From positions 129,292,385-129,356,384 of the forward strand of contig NC_079487.1 in the NCBI RefSeq assembly GCF_020520425.1: DNA of 64,000 bases, read 5' to 3'. The notes under the pieces are model-generated. The model was not told where the DNA came from, did not search any database, and was given only the letters and a program-made list of their open reading frames with translations. The position numbers and the translations under genes are program-made. The stretch is from Spinacia oleracea. Its lineage: Eukaryota; Streptophyta; Magnoliopsida; Caryophyllales; Amaranthaceae. Of the stretch, positions 38,969 through 49,190 are shown piece by piece (the first letter of the stretch is position 1; every line of letters starts with the position of its first letter).

Positions 38969-39335
38969 TTTATAGCCGCAACATTTACAACAGAAATCGA
39001 ATTTAATAAATACTTCGTACATAATAAATTAACCAAAGGACTAAAGGAGGTATCTTTCAAAGCTTTCAGTTGGTCGTGTATTTAAACAAACAAATAAATA
39101 AAGGTTCTAAAATTTGAAAATTAAAGTATTTGCATTTCAAACTACACTTACAACATCTGTAACTTTTCAAAACTAATTTAAGCGAGAAAATTAAACATGC
39201 AAGTCTTTTGAGGAAGAAGACCAACTGCATTGATCGACCTTGTTTTATTTCGATATAAAACAGATTTGTTGTTACAAATGTTGCAATGTTGCATCACTTG
39301 AATAGGATTTGTTGTTAAAATTATTGCATCCCATG

Positions 39336-40144
39336 TAGAGCTGTCAAAATGATTACTCGGTCAGGTCCGGGTCTGGTCAATTCGGGTCTCATGTCGTGTC
39401 GGATTATTTTATCACCGGGGTGCAGGACGGGTTTGATCTGGTTGATTATTTAACGGGGTATTTTATCATTTCGGATCAGGTCTTTTCTTATCGGGTACAA
39501 TTCCTGGTTCGGGTCTTAACAAGTCCTGGTTGAGTCAGACTTGTAGCAGTTAATTCCGGGTTCCGGTCAAGTTCGCATCGGATAGTTATCGGGTCGTTTA
39601 AAATTCAGGTCGGGGTCACTATCGATCGAACACGGGTTAAGACCGGCTCCAATAACTATCAGGTCTAAGTTTAAACCTTATAATTAACTTTTATAAAATT
39701 GATTTAATGCTTTTCAATCGTTCTAGATTAGGTAATTATTAAAATATAAAAAATTAACTTGATTTGAGTTATTATTTAGTTAGGTCAATGACAAATCGAG
39801 TTGTCAACAGGTCGCATAAAATCAGGTAACGGGTTGTCACGAGTTGGGTCAAAAACAGGTTTCATCGTGTTATAATCGGTTTCGGATTGACATCGTGTTG
39901 GGTGTTGAATCAGTTTGGGGTCATTTTTCTGTCGGGTCAGTTGACTCAGTTCTGTTATCGGTTATATTTCGATCGGGTGTCATATCCGAGCCTAGGTCAT
40001 GCATTAACGGGTCAAGATTAATAGTTGGTTTTAAGGGTTTGGATATAGTCGGGTTATGAGTTTTCCATTTGAACAACATCTCGGGTCCGAGTCCTTGAAA
40101 ATACAGGTCGATTTCTCGGATCTGGTCATTTTTTGACCGCTCTA
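39336..40144. mobile_element. hAT-like MITE rich in gggtcgggt motifs
   Basis: The ends are tagagctgtcaaaat and the inverted attttttgaccgctcta. Flanks atcccatg and atccctcg agree at 6 of 8 bases. Sub-terminal regions carry many cgggtc motifs and the centre is AT-rich. It is of the same family as 26277-26927. No coding content. Confidence 0.65.
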
Positions 40145-40648
40145 ATCCCTCGCATAGTTGCATGCATGCATGCTTTTTTTTTTGGATTCTAGGAGAAAGG
40201 ACAAGAAGTTGTCAAGTTAACCCGTCAAAGGCACCCGGCCTTTGTGCCAGACCATGAGCTTGTTGAACGCGATCCCTGTCCACTTTGCTGACCATTGAAT
40301 GTGCAAAACACTTGCATGTCTCATGTGTGAACTGTGAAGGGTGGTGCTAATTCCAAGCTATAAATTCGCTACTGATTCCATTGAATCCGTAAGATGTAAT
40401 TAATGGAGTCGATGGAATGAAAAAGAGCTCATTTCATGCATGGAAAAATGGAAAATATGCTAAACCTTCGATCGGCATGTGAAGCTGAGACTGAGCTATA
40501 CCGAAAGAGAACACCCAATGAGTTGTGCATCACCGTCAGTAACTGATCTCCCTATTAATGGCCTGGGAGGATCTGACCCCTCGGGCGAAATATTTCGTGT
40601 TGTATTTTTGGTTCTGTCCCCTAATTTTTAATATAATTGTACAATAAA
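40145..40648. other. Spacer
   Basis: No gene seen. A short catgcatgcatgc run lies at about 40162. Confidence 0.4.
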
Positions 40649-41895
40649 GAAAATTTCGAAATTACCACCTTATAAACTCCACTTTTAAAAACTTACTACC
40701 TTATAAAATTTTAATTTTAATTTACCACCTTATAAAATCATAAATCTTAAAATTTACCATCTATTAACAAATCCTATTAATTTTTCCATTAATGGGTCCC
40801 ACTTTTGGGTTTATTTATGTTTTCCCTCCAAAACATTCACAAATTTACCTTCTTTATAACATAATCGGTCATTCTCCCTCCTTCATTGTTCCTCATTCTT
40901 CTTTAATTTTCACCCAAATTCAATCATTTACAGAATCAACCTTAACAAGAAATTTTGGGTTGGAAATGGAACATAGGAACAAATCGAACATGACAAGGTC
41001 AAGAAAACAGGTACTTAGTTTCATTTCCGGTTGTTTAATTGAATTTGGGGAAATCTAATTAATTTGGAGATTTTGTTTACAGTGATTAGTTGTACAAATT
41101 GGGGATATATGAAAGTGATTCTAGTTCCTTCAAAAAAAAGAAAAAAAAAAGTGATTCTAGTTATTATAAGTTGAATTTGCATTGATGGGTATTTTAAGGA
41201 TTTTTATTCAATTATTGTGAAATTAGGGTTCTTGAGTAGTAGAATTTGGGGTTTTTTTTTAATTTCAGACCATTAAACGGAATTAGGAAATGGGATGTGA
41301 TTGTTGTTGGATTCCATGTGACAGGTTCAACTTTAAGAGTGGTTAATTACCACTTTACCAGATATAGTTTTCTCCAAAGCGAAACAGTTATCTTAACTGT
41401 ATAATCAAACGATTTAGTTGCCAAATATCCGTTGAAACAAAATTTAATCAGCATATAAACAGAATTATGCTCAAAAGAAACACTACACATGCTGGGTTTT
41501 AACTGAGGAACAATGCTCTCCAAAACACGAGCAACTAGGATACACAGTGACGTTGAAGACGGAGGACATTAAAATTTCATGTATGAATATATAAATGACC
41601 AAGGAGCTGAGTGAATTGATAAAAAGACAAATAAGCAAAGAGAAAAGTGTTAGATGAGTTTTAAAATTTTAAGTTTGAAGCTTATGATTCTTTCTCCATG
41701 ATGATTCATTCTCCTTGCCGATTGAATAAATAAGGATTTATATTTTAACTATCCTTTCCCCGAGCGATTTCCTTCAATATTGCATAAAGATCCAACAATT
41801 CCCTAAATACGTTACTTTTTAAGTTATTTCCCACCATACCGTCCACGTAAGCAAGGGAGAAAGAGAAGTAATTTTTTTTTCCGGTTCAGCATTGA

Positions 41896-42320
41896 ACCGC
41901 TATATGAGATAGCGGTTTCGTTTTAAAGCAAACCGCCATCTCAGATGGCGGTTCAATGTTATAAACCGCTATCTCAGATAGCGGTTTGTATTAAAACAAA
42001 ACCGCTATCTCAGATGGCGGTTTACTTAATTGTAAATTATTTTTAACATGAATTACAGTTTAAATAGAAATATAATTTAGAAGCAACCTCTTGTGATATC
42101 AATTGTGTCTGTAGCTCAGTGGATAGAGTGTGTTGTTTCTACGCAGGAGGTCGTGGGTTCGAATCCTACCTGTGTTTGATTCCTAAGCAGAAGGTCGTGG
42201 GTTCGACCCCTAGCTGATGCAGTTTTTTTTTTAACCATTTATAAATAGTACGTGATTATAAACCGCTATCTCAGATAGCGATTTACTTAAGTCAACCGCT
42301 ACCTGAGATAGCGGTTTAGT
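41896..42320. repeat. Six palindromes of accgctatctcagatagcgg type
   Basis: Copies lie at about 41897, 41932, 41964, 41997, 42261 and 42296. Each is a 21-bp near-perfect palindrome with 10-bp arms around one central base. Two variants exist, with tatct and catct in the arm, and changes are partly compensated on the opposite arm (for example gccatct with agatggc), which suggests that pairing is kept. Confidence 0.85.
42105..42222 (+). pseudogene. tRNA-Arg-derived partial dimer
   Basis: The first unit (42105-42177) follows plant tRNA-Arg closely. It has an A box tagctcagtggatagag, a B box gggttcgaatcc, and an anticodon position reading TCT where the tRNA-Arg(CCT) relative has CCT. Its anticodon stem is mispaired and the acceptor stem does not close, so it is not a working tRNA. 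The second unit (42178-42222) repeats only the anticodon-loop to T-arm part (ttcctaagcag to gttcgacccc). A run of 10 T follows, as in Pol III terminators. Confidence 0.75.
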
Positions 42321-42752
42321 GTCGCTTCGTTAAAAAAAAAAACCGGTTTTAATGCTGACGTGGACGGTATGGTGGGAATTAAGTTAAAAAGTGGCGCATT
42401 TTGGGAATTTGACGTTCTTTAAACAATATTGAAGGAAATCGCTCCCTTTCCCCTCACCCTTTTCTATTCCTTTATGTAAGATCAGCATAAATGATATTCC
42501 ACTGGGGAATATATTCATTTCTGTAGCCATTTCTGAATGTAGCCTTCTATATCTTGTTTCTGAAGTCGGGGAAGTTTTGGAGGGAAAACATAAATAAACT
42601 CAAAAGTGGGCCCCACTAACGGAAAAATTGACAGATTCCATTAACATGTGGTAACTTTAAAGGTTTGTTATTTTATAAGGTGGTAATTTTAAATTAAAAT
42701 TTTATAAGGTGGTAGATTTCAAAAAGTGGACTTTATAAGGTGGTAATTTTGA

Positions 42753-43520
42753 AAAAATCATAAATGAGTAAATTCTATATTACATTGCTTAATTTTTTTA
42801 CTGATTTCGTAAAATTATTCAACATCCACCACTAATTATTGTTGCTACTGAAATCCGGTGCCCATTGATTCCTGCTCGAGCTAAATTTATAAAACTTTCC
42901 TTCTTTCAAGCCATATCAAATTGTAGGCTTAAGTCCGGCATCCCTCCTTTTATCTCGTTTAATGTCGATGCTACTATAAAAACCCAAAGGGTATATATAT
43001 AGGTCGGCCCATCTCTTGGAGGATGTAGTTAGGGCTGTCAAATTCGGTCAACGGATCGGTTATTAACGATTCGGGTTATTTTAAAATCGGTTAATATCGG
43101 GTCAATCTATTCGATATCAATCTGCATCGGTTCGGATAACTTTAGTTCGGGTAAGGTCGGGTCATAAATTGTTTCAAGTTGGACTCGGTTTTAAATCGTT
43201 CAGTTCAATCTCGGGTTCGGTTGAAACTGGTTCAAGTTTATAATGGTTTAACTGAAATATTTATCCGATCCCTTACATCTATTGCGTAATTAATAAATCT
43301 CGAACATAGTCATTTTATTATATAATATATTAATATTCGCTCTACTGATTATGCTAATTTGACCAAAATATTGAGTAAAAATATTTTCTATTATTGATAT
43401 GACGTTTTGACTAAAATATTACCATAATTACCTAATAATGTCATATTCCACAATCCTAATTTTTTCTATACATAAACATTTATATAAAGGAGAAAATAAA
43501 ATAAAATAAAATAAAGCATA
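42753..43520. other. Spacer with a truncated hAT-like end
   Basis: At 43030-43230 a segment starting tagggctgtcaaattcggt and rich in cgggtt motifs resembles one half of the hAT-like family at 39336. The matching other end was not found. No gene seen. Confidence 0.45.
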
Positions 43521-43777
43521 CTTCCTCCATTTTTTTTTAATTGCACCATCTGGGATTTCACGCTTGCCAATGCACTATTTTAACCACTAATATATCTCAT
43601 TATACATTTTAAAAAGTTATAAAAATTTGATAATTTGAAAGTATATTTCGAGACGAATCTAACAAGATCCCACATGAATAAATTTTTTCTTACATATAAA
43701 TCACAAAAAATAACTATATAAGAACATGTGAATAGTGCTAAAACCAAGATGGTGCAATTATAAAAAAATGGAGGAAG
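43521..43777. mobile_element. Stowaway-like MITE
   Basis: TA at 43519-43520 and 43778-43779. The ends are cttcctccatttttttttaa and the inverted aaaaaaatggaggaag. Arms with gcaccatct and agatggtgc pair. It is related to 11803-12047. Confidence 0.75.
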
Positions 43778-44209
43778 TATATGATTTTTTAGGAAAAGGC
43801 TTTTGGCGGGAAAATCTTACATCATGAAGTGACATGTGTCATTTCTGGTATCTGTTAATGTAATAGATAGATACGAAGTATATTATTAGTATTTTGAAAG
43901 GACAACTTTCATTAAAGCGAAAAGTTTTATCATTGTGAAATAGGTAGCTAGCTTTTACCTTATATTAGGATAACTTTTAAACATTTTGACTTCACTTTTA
44001 CTCTGATACGCAATATTTATTGTAATCACCTTTAAATAATAAATTGTGTTATTTAACTAACACGATCGACCTTTGTTTAGTTGTTTACTATGGAAAAATT
44101 GAATATAACACTAATTCACTTTTTTTTTTTTTTTTTCGTTTTGCCATTTTAATTGCCACATACGGAGTACAAATTATCTCTTCAATGTACTAATGCTTTG
44201 ACCTCAAAA

Positions 44210-44348
44210 ATAAAAAAAGTACTAATGCTTTATTTTCAATTACATCAATTTCTTTTTTTTAAAAATAACAACAATTATCATAAAATGGTTTTAGTCACTA
44301 ATGCTTTCAATTACATCAATTTTTTTTTTTAAAAATCAACAACAACAA
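44210..44348. repeat. Short tandem duplication, ~75-bp unit
   Basis: Two adjacent copies of a segment containing actaatgct, caattacatcaatt, a T run and acaacaattat, ending in atgg at about 44286 and 44362. The second copy runs into the 3' end of the ubiquitin-L40 relic. Confidence 0.6.
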
Positions 44349-44850
44349 TTATGATAACATGGTTCTCCTCAACCACCGTGAAAGTTTTTTGGGACGCAAT
44401 TGGGCACTATGCCCGCATTTCTTCTTACGACAATTCGTAGCACGAGGGGGAAGCGTAGCATAACACTTGCGACATATCTTCTTATTCAGTCTACTTTCAA
44501 GGACTATTTTTAGCAATGGCCGTGGCATGAAGTAATAGAGAAACCCAATTCCGCCCTCGAGCCTCGAAGTAAGATGGATGGTCATACCATTCTTGATATC
44601 ATAATCCTCTATAGTGTTACAACCCAAATTTTCGTGTTCATGCTCATATTGATCAATCTCGTTTAACTCACCATATATAATTCTGATCATCGAACTCTAA
44701 GAGTTCTTTGTTGGAAAAAATTAGACGTTGTTCGTCTACCACGATTCCTTCTTTTTCTTGGATCTTTGATTTTAGGTTGAGGATTGTATCGCTTGATTCA
44801 ACCTCTAAGGTTATGGTAGTTCCTGTTAGGGTTTTAACAAAGATCTGCAT
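44349..44850 (-). pseudogene. Degenerate ubiquitin-ribosomal protein L40 fusion
   Basis: The first frame (44850-44668) starts [20 protein letters not shown] and follows ubiquitin to about residue 48, then loses the frame. A second frame (from about 44690 to 44349) resumes with ubiquitin-like [20 protein letters not shown] and continues into an eL40 tail, [18 protein letters not shown], with the four zinc-site Cys still present, ending in an extended basic tail. About 25 extra residues separate the two ubiquitin parts. No GT-AG intron that restores the frame was found. Ubiquitin normally tolerates almost no change, so this many substitutions (KT to TT, PP to VV, AGKQLE to SNKELLE) mark it as a relic or a strongly diverged copy. 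Confidence 0.8.
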
Positions 44851-45263
44851 TTTGATGAATTTGATAGCTAGGGTTTTTTTTTTTTTTTTATTTATTAGGG
44901 AGGTTAATTACCTATAGAAATTGTGATCTTGTATTTTATAGGGGAACTAACTACTAAGAATTTATTCCTAAACGTGGGGGTCAAGGGCAAGCTATCCAGG
45001 ATTTATAGTAGGAAAGGATAATGGAAGACTTGGATGCCAAGCTGAAGCTAAGCTAATAATCAATTAAGGAGCTTTATTTTTGGCGATTAATAAGGCCCAT
45101 ATCTAAACCTAATTTCAGATTTTAACTATTATTATTGGTTTTTTTTTTTTTTTTGAGGTCAATATTATTATTGTTACCTATCGTAATAATATAATACTCT
45201 AGTTTCAAAAAAAAAAATTAATAATTAAATTTGCTAACGGTGATTAGAGGATATAGGAAAAAT
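44851..45263. other. Spacer
   Basis: 5' flank of the ubiquitin-L40 relic. Several T runs. No gene seen. Confidence 0.4.
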
Positions 45264-45450
45264 ACAAACTTTTATATAAGGCGGTCTTACCCAAAAGACC
45301 TTTTATGTGTCATATAAGTTAAGTAATTGAATCAATTAGTTAAGCGCTAGAACCAATTAGTTAAACAATGGAACTAATTAGTGAAACAATTAAATCAATT
45401 ACTTAAGCAATGAAAGTAGTCTTTCCTATAAGGCGGTAATTGTTAAAATA
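45264..45450. mobile_element. Miniature relative of the 8239-11601 element
   Basis: It starts acaaacttttatataaggcg and gtcttac, matching the right end of the 3.4 kb element read on the minus strand. It ends with gtctttcctataaggcggta, close to the inverted form. Between the ends lie about six units of the same ~20-bp minisatellite (core ttaagtaattgaatcaatta). It is thus an under-200-bp version of the large element. Confidence 0.7.
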
Positions 45451-45599
45451 GGCTTAAGAAGTACTCCGTACTATTTTGTTGCGCAATTGGTATGACTTTT
45501 AATTATAATCTTATCGTTTTCAAATTCAAAGGTTAGCCATTTTGTTTCGTTGCTCCATAGATTATTTGTCAGGTTACTAGTACAATTTTTTTTAATAGG

Positions 45600-45790
45600 T
45601 AAGAAAAATGGATCATATTGAATCATCGTTTATCACAAATTAGTCAGCGCCTAGCTAAATAGGTCAATACTTGAGTCATTTTAAAACTAAGGGCTCGACC
45701 TTGTGACTTCCAAGTCACAAGGTGAGTGACTAAGTTCCCCAGAAACCCTATCAACTTATATTGCTAATACATGAAAGGGTTCTATAGGGT
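45600..45790 (-). mobile_element. Possible SINE head
   Basis: Minus-strand sequence contains an A-box-like ACTTAGTCACTCACCTTG and a B-box-like AGGTCGAGCCCTTAG with the tRNA-like spacing, around a perfect hairpin (cttgtgactt/aagtcacaag). No clear tail or target duplication. Confidence 0.4.
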
Positions 45791-45815
45791 GTCTAATATA
45801 GATTATACAAATACT

Positions 45816-46265
45816 CAGGGCCGTCTCTCGCAATTTGGAGGCCCTGTGCTAAAATACAGATATTGGGCTTCAATAAATTTTTACGGGTAATTATTTAATA
45901 TAAAACACATAATTATTATATTAATATTGTTAATTATTATATTAATATTGTTTTTTTTATACAAAATATAAAGTCAAATTAATAATATGGTATAACGTTT
46001 TATGTGTGATGGTTTGAGAAAATTGATGGACATGAAAAAAGCAAATAAAAAAAGGGGGCATGAGAAGAATTGAACCCTGGTCTTGGCTACCACACTATTA
46101 TTTCCTTACCAACTGGGACAAAGATTACTTAATGCATAATAAAGCAGCTGTTAAATATATAATATTTTTTCTTGGGGGTTTAACCAACATAATTTCTTTT
46201 TGGGGCCCCAAAATTTTGTGGCCCGGTGCTGGAGGTCCGCCTGGACCTCCCTTTAGCCGGCCCTG
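45816..46265. mobile_element. hAT-like MITE
   Basis: A 450-bp element with a perfect 8-bp target duplication caaatact (45808-45815 and 46266-46273). The ends are cagggccgt and the inverted ccggccctg. Sub-terminal blocks ttggaggccctgtgct and ggtgctggaggtccgcc are related. At 46053-46130 it includes a tRNA-like minus-strand stretch (CAGTTGGTAAGG and CAGGGTTCAATTC), perhaps an inserted SINE head. Confidence 0.85.
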
Positions 46266-46337
46266 CAAATACTAGTACCTATTCATCAAGAAAAATAGGT
46301 TAACACGTACTATTGTAAATTTGACAATTTGTAATTC

Positions 46338-46786
46338 ACTAAAAACGCCCACGTATTTTGGATGAAAGTACGAAACTATGGGCAATCGGGTGGGTGCGCG
46401 CTGCCATTTATGGGCGGCCCACCATGATCAACGGCTTTAATTCTGAACGGCAGACGGCCAGCCGCGAAAGAATTTGATAAAAAAAATTAGCACCTCCGTC
46501 GTCGAAGCTTCCCACATGGCCGACGACCACGCATTGAAGGAACGTCGTCGGCCATAAGGTGGTGCATTCAAGGAGGTGCTATGGTGCGTTGACCGCGTGG
46601 TGGTGGTGGTGTGAGGATCAGGTGAGGGTGGAGCTGGTCTGTGGTGGTAGTGTGAGGATCAGACGATGGTGGTGCGTAGTGGGAAAGAGCCCGAAGTAAG
46701 AGGGAGGGTGAAAGGTAAAGGGGTGGGGGAGATCTTATAAGGATACAACCGTCTTCTCGCGTAAAATATGCGGGCGTTTTTAGCGA
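46338..46786. mobile_element. TIR element with GC-rich hairpin core
   Basis: The ends are ctaaaaacgcccacgtatttt-like on the left and an inverted aaaatatgcgggcgtttttag on the right. Inside at 46513-46553 is a perfect 12-bp inverted repeat, atggccgacgac and gtcgtcggccat, framed by agcacctcc (about 46489) and ggaggtgct (about 46572). A 37-bp unit (gtgtgaggatcag) is repeated at 46610 and 46650. No target duplication or protein was recognised. Confidence 0.55.
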
Positions 46787-47277
46787 ACAATGACGTCGAA
46801 TAACAATACACAAAATATTTGCCTTCGCTCTTGTTAGTTTTTTCTTTCCTCTCTCTTTTGCGCAAATGTAGTCGCATACAGTATGTTATTCAAAAAAGCG
46901 TACATGACTAATAATTTTGAAAAATAACACTCCGTACTTAATTTATGATATTTTCGGTATCAATGTTTTTTTTGGAGGGAAGATGAACATAGGGTTGATA
47001 TGAATCCCGCTTATCATATGATATGATAAGTGGAGTAATTACATGTGGTCCTGGCTTGGAGGTTTCTATCAAATGAGAACCTATTGTGATCAATGGAATA
47101 AATATAAATTAGCAAATGTCAACTAACTTAACATTTGCTAAAATATGGAGTAATTCTTGCACATATGATCGAATTCTGTCTCCATCATTCGCCTTTTGTC
47201 GTTAGACCATTGTGATTAATAAGCTTGAGAGTGTGCTAGAATACAAGTTTTTATTCAATAACAATAAAATAAATGTC
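46787..47277. other. Spacer downstream of P450 gene 7
   Basis: No gene or complete element seen. Confidence 0.4.
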
Positions 47278-48936
47278 TTATTTATAAGGAGTTGCAATAA
47301 GCATAAGAGGAAGTCGCTTGTGAGTTGTAATACCTACACTTTCAGCCATATCTAACTTCCCACATTCCTCTCCACCAGGCATCTTCCAATCAAACTCGTA
47401 GAGTAAATTCGCAGCTATAAGCTCGGCATTAACCATCGCAAAAGATATTCCAGGACACATCCTTCTACCCGCTCCAAACGGAATAAGTTGAACATTTTGT
47501 CCCCTGAAATCATATGATGTATCATTGCTGTTTAAGAACCTTTCGGGACGAAACTCCTCAGGTTCTTCCCAAATAGCTGGGTCTCTCTGAATTGCCCATG
47601 CATTGATAATCACTTGTGTCCCTTTAGCTATGTCAAAACCATCAATTTTGACATCTTGAGATGGTTCTCGAAACATCAACAAAGGAGCAGGAGGGTGTAG
47701 CCTTATTGCCTCCTTTATCACCGCTTTTAAGTAGTTTAGTTTCTCCAAATCATCCTCACATACCTTCCTACGGCCTTTACCTCCGACAATTTCTCTGATT
47801 TCTTCTTGCACTTTTTTCATAATTCTGGGATGCCTAATCAGCTCGCTCATCATCCATTCTAGCAGTGTGTAAATCGTTTCAGTCCCAGCAAAAAACATAT
47901 TCTGCATCACAAGTTCAGAACATTATATTATTATTATTACTACTTACAAAGTCATCATATTATAAGAGGAGTTACACAAAAGTGAAAGTATTACCAATAA
48001 AACGGCTTTGATACTGTCCATTTCAAGAGCATCCTTGTTTTCTCTCTGATATTCAAGCAAAATGTCCACAAAGTTTTTCCCGTTGTTCCCATCATCATCA
48101 GACTCAGAACTAAGGCTTTTCTTAGAGCTTTTTTGAGGAGATTGGTGATCTTGTACTACTGTTTCAAGGAACTCATCGAGTTTTTTTGCTACATTTTCCA
48201 CTCGACTATCCAAACCCCTAACTCGATCCACCCAACTTAGCAAAGGTATGAACTCCCCCAGACTAAAAACCAGAAGTAATTCCATGGCTTCATTCACAAG
48301 CTCCCTAAAATCGATACCTCCTTCATGATTACTGCTATACTTCCTACCAAAAGCTGCCCGGCATATTACATCATTTGTGAATGTGACAATAATCTCACTC
48401 AAATTTACCAATGAAGCATGAGATCTGCTTATCTTTTCAACAACATAAGCAACTTCCTCTTGTCTAATTTTTCTGAATGATTCAACTTTTTTGTTACTCA
48501 AGAGCTGCATAACGCAGATACTTTTCATCTGCCTCCAATGATCTCCATAAGGAGCAAAAGCCACATCCTTGTTGTCATAGAAAAATCTAGTGGCAGTACG
48601 GGATTTAGGCCTGTTGGAGAAGATCAAGTCATGAGTCTTTGTGATTTCTCGGACTGCATCTACTGACGAGACAACAAGGGTAGGTTTGCTGCCGATGTGA
48701 AGCAACATAAGCTTACCATATCGCTCAGACAATGATACAAAGTCACGGTGAAGTGACTGACTTAGCTGATGAATGTTACCTATGAATGGCAGCTTTGGCG
48801 GCGAGGGTGGGAGGTTTTTTCCAGTGGCAGGACCTGTAGAGAGACTCTTGTACAAAAAAATTAGAGAGATTAAGAAAGGGAGGAAGAAAGGATAGATAAA
48901 GAGAATTTGCCAGAATTGTAGAAACAAATTAATCAT
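47278..48936 (-). CDS. Cytochrome P450, CYP71 clan (CYP71A-like), gene 7
   Basis: Encodes a 521-residue microsomal P450. Exon 1 is 48936-47995 and exon 2 is 47901-47278, with a compact 93-bp phase-0 intron. The anchor spans about residues 12-30, then the hinge PPSPPKLP, the C-helix WRQMK, ExxR at 378-381, PERF and haem loop FGAGRRMCPG at 456-465 with Cys463. The I-helix motif reads AGTETI (319-324). The oxygen-activating Thr is kept, but the next position, usually Thr or Ser, is Ile. Exon 2 begins with Asn where all paralogues have Asp. Otherwise the frame is clean and the protein looks active. It is closest to genes 6 and 8. A SINE-like dimer sits 120-250 bp upstream. The substrate is unknown. 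Confidence 0.92.
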
Positions 48937-49056
48937 TGCTTCTCTAGGAGTCGAGTATAATGGAGGAATGAGATTGATTAAACAAGCTTAAAAGTTAGAA
49001 GCGTGAAGATGAGGGGGTACTCACGCATTCAAGCTACTTATAAAAGAGGGATCCCG

Positions 49057-49190
49057 TACCAATGAGGTCTTAGCCTAGAGGTTAAGACTGAAGGATTGTG
49101 TACGTAGGTTCAAAGCCCCTCATACCAATGAGGTCTTAGCTTAGTACTTAAGACTGAAGGACTGCGTTACAGGTTCAAAGCCCCACCTGT
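49057..49190 (+). mobile_element. Tandem dimer of a tRNA-derived SINE head
   Basis: Two adjacent 66-bp units (49057-49122 and 49123-49188) each begin taccaatgaggtcttagc, contain an A-box-like ttagcctagaggttaag and a B-box-like aggttcaaagcccc. The pair lies in the upstream flank of P450 gene 7, close to its TATA-like sequence. Confidence 0.65.

Larger units (their letters stand above)
41762..42444. mobile_element. Mutator-like element with palindromes and tRNA-derived core
   Basis: A 683-bp element flanked by a perfect 9-bp target duplication cctttcccc (41753-41761 and 42445-42453). The terminal inverted repeats start GAGCGATTTCCTTCAATATT and continue for about 92 bp. Between them lie six copies of a 21-bp palindrome (accgctatctcagatagcgg type), four left and two right of a tRNA-Arg-like segment at 42105-42222. 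It has no transposase. The 9-bp duplication and long TIRs place it with Mutator-like elements. Confidence 0.85.
40650..42752. mobile_element. Outer TIR element (Mutator-like?), hosting a nested element
   Basis: The left arm (about 40655-40835) and right arm (about 42570-42750) are inverted copies of roughly 180 bp. Each has three ttaccaccttataaa-type units followed by a shared block around gtgggacc/ggtccc and gttttccctccaaaac. Exact ends and target duplication are uncertain (acaataaag and atcataaat agree at 6 of 9). The interior left part has a leader-like stretch and an ATG at 40964 followed by a possible GT donor after aagaaaacag, but no recognisable protein. A second element at 41762-42444 has inserted into it. 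Confidence 0.65.

Noticed and set aside
40792-41058. 88-codon open frame at the left of the outer TIR element
   Set aside because: It overlaps the inverted arm and a likely untranslated leader, and matches no known protein.
42105-42177. Functional tRNA-Arg gene
   Set aside because: A and B boxes are good, but the anticodon stem is mispaired and the acceptor stem does not close, so it was called a tRNA-derived pseudogene.
44668-44671. GT-AG intron rescuing the ubiquitin-L40 frame
   Set aside because: The only candidate intron is about 63 bp, short for plants, and no acceptor restores the ubiquitin frame.
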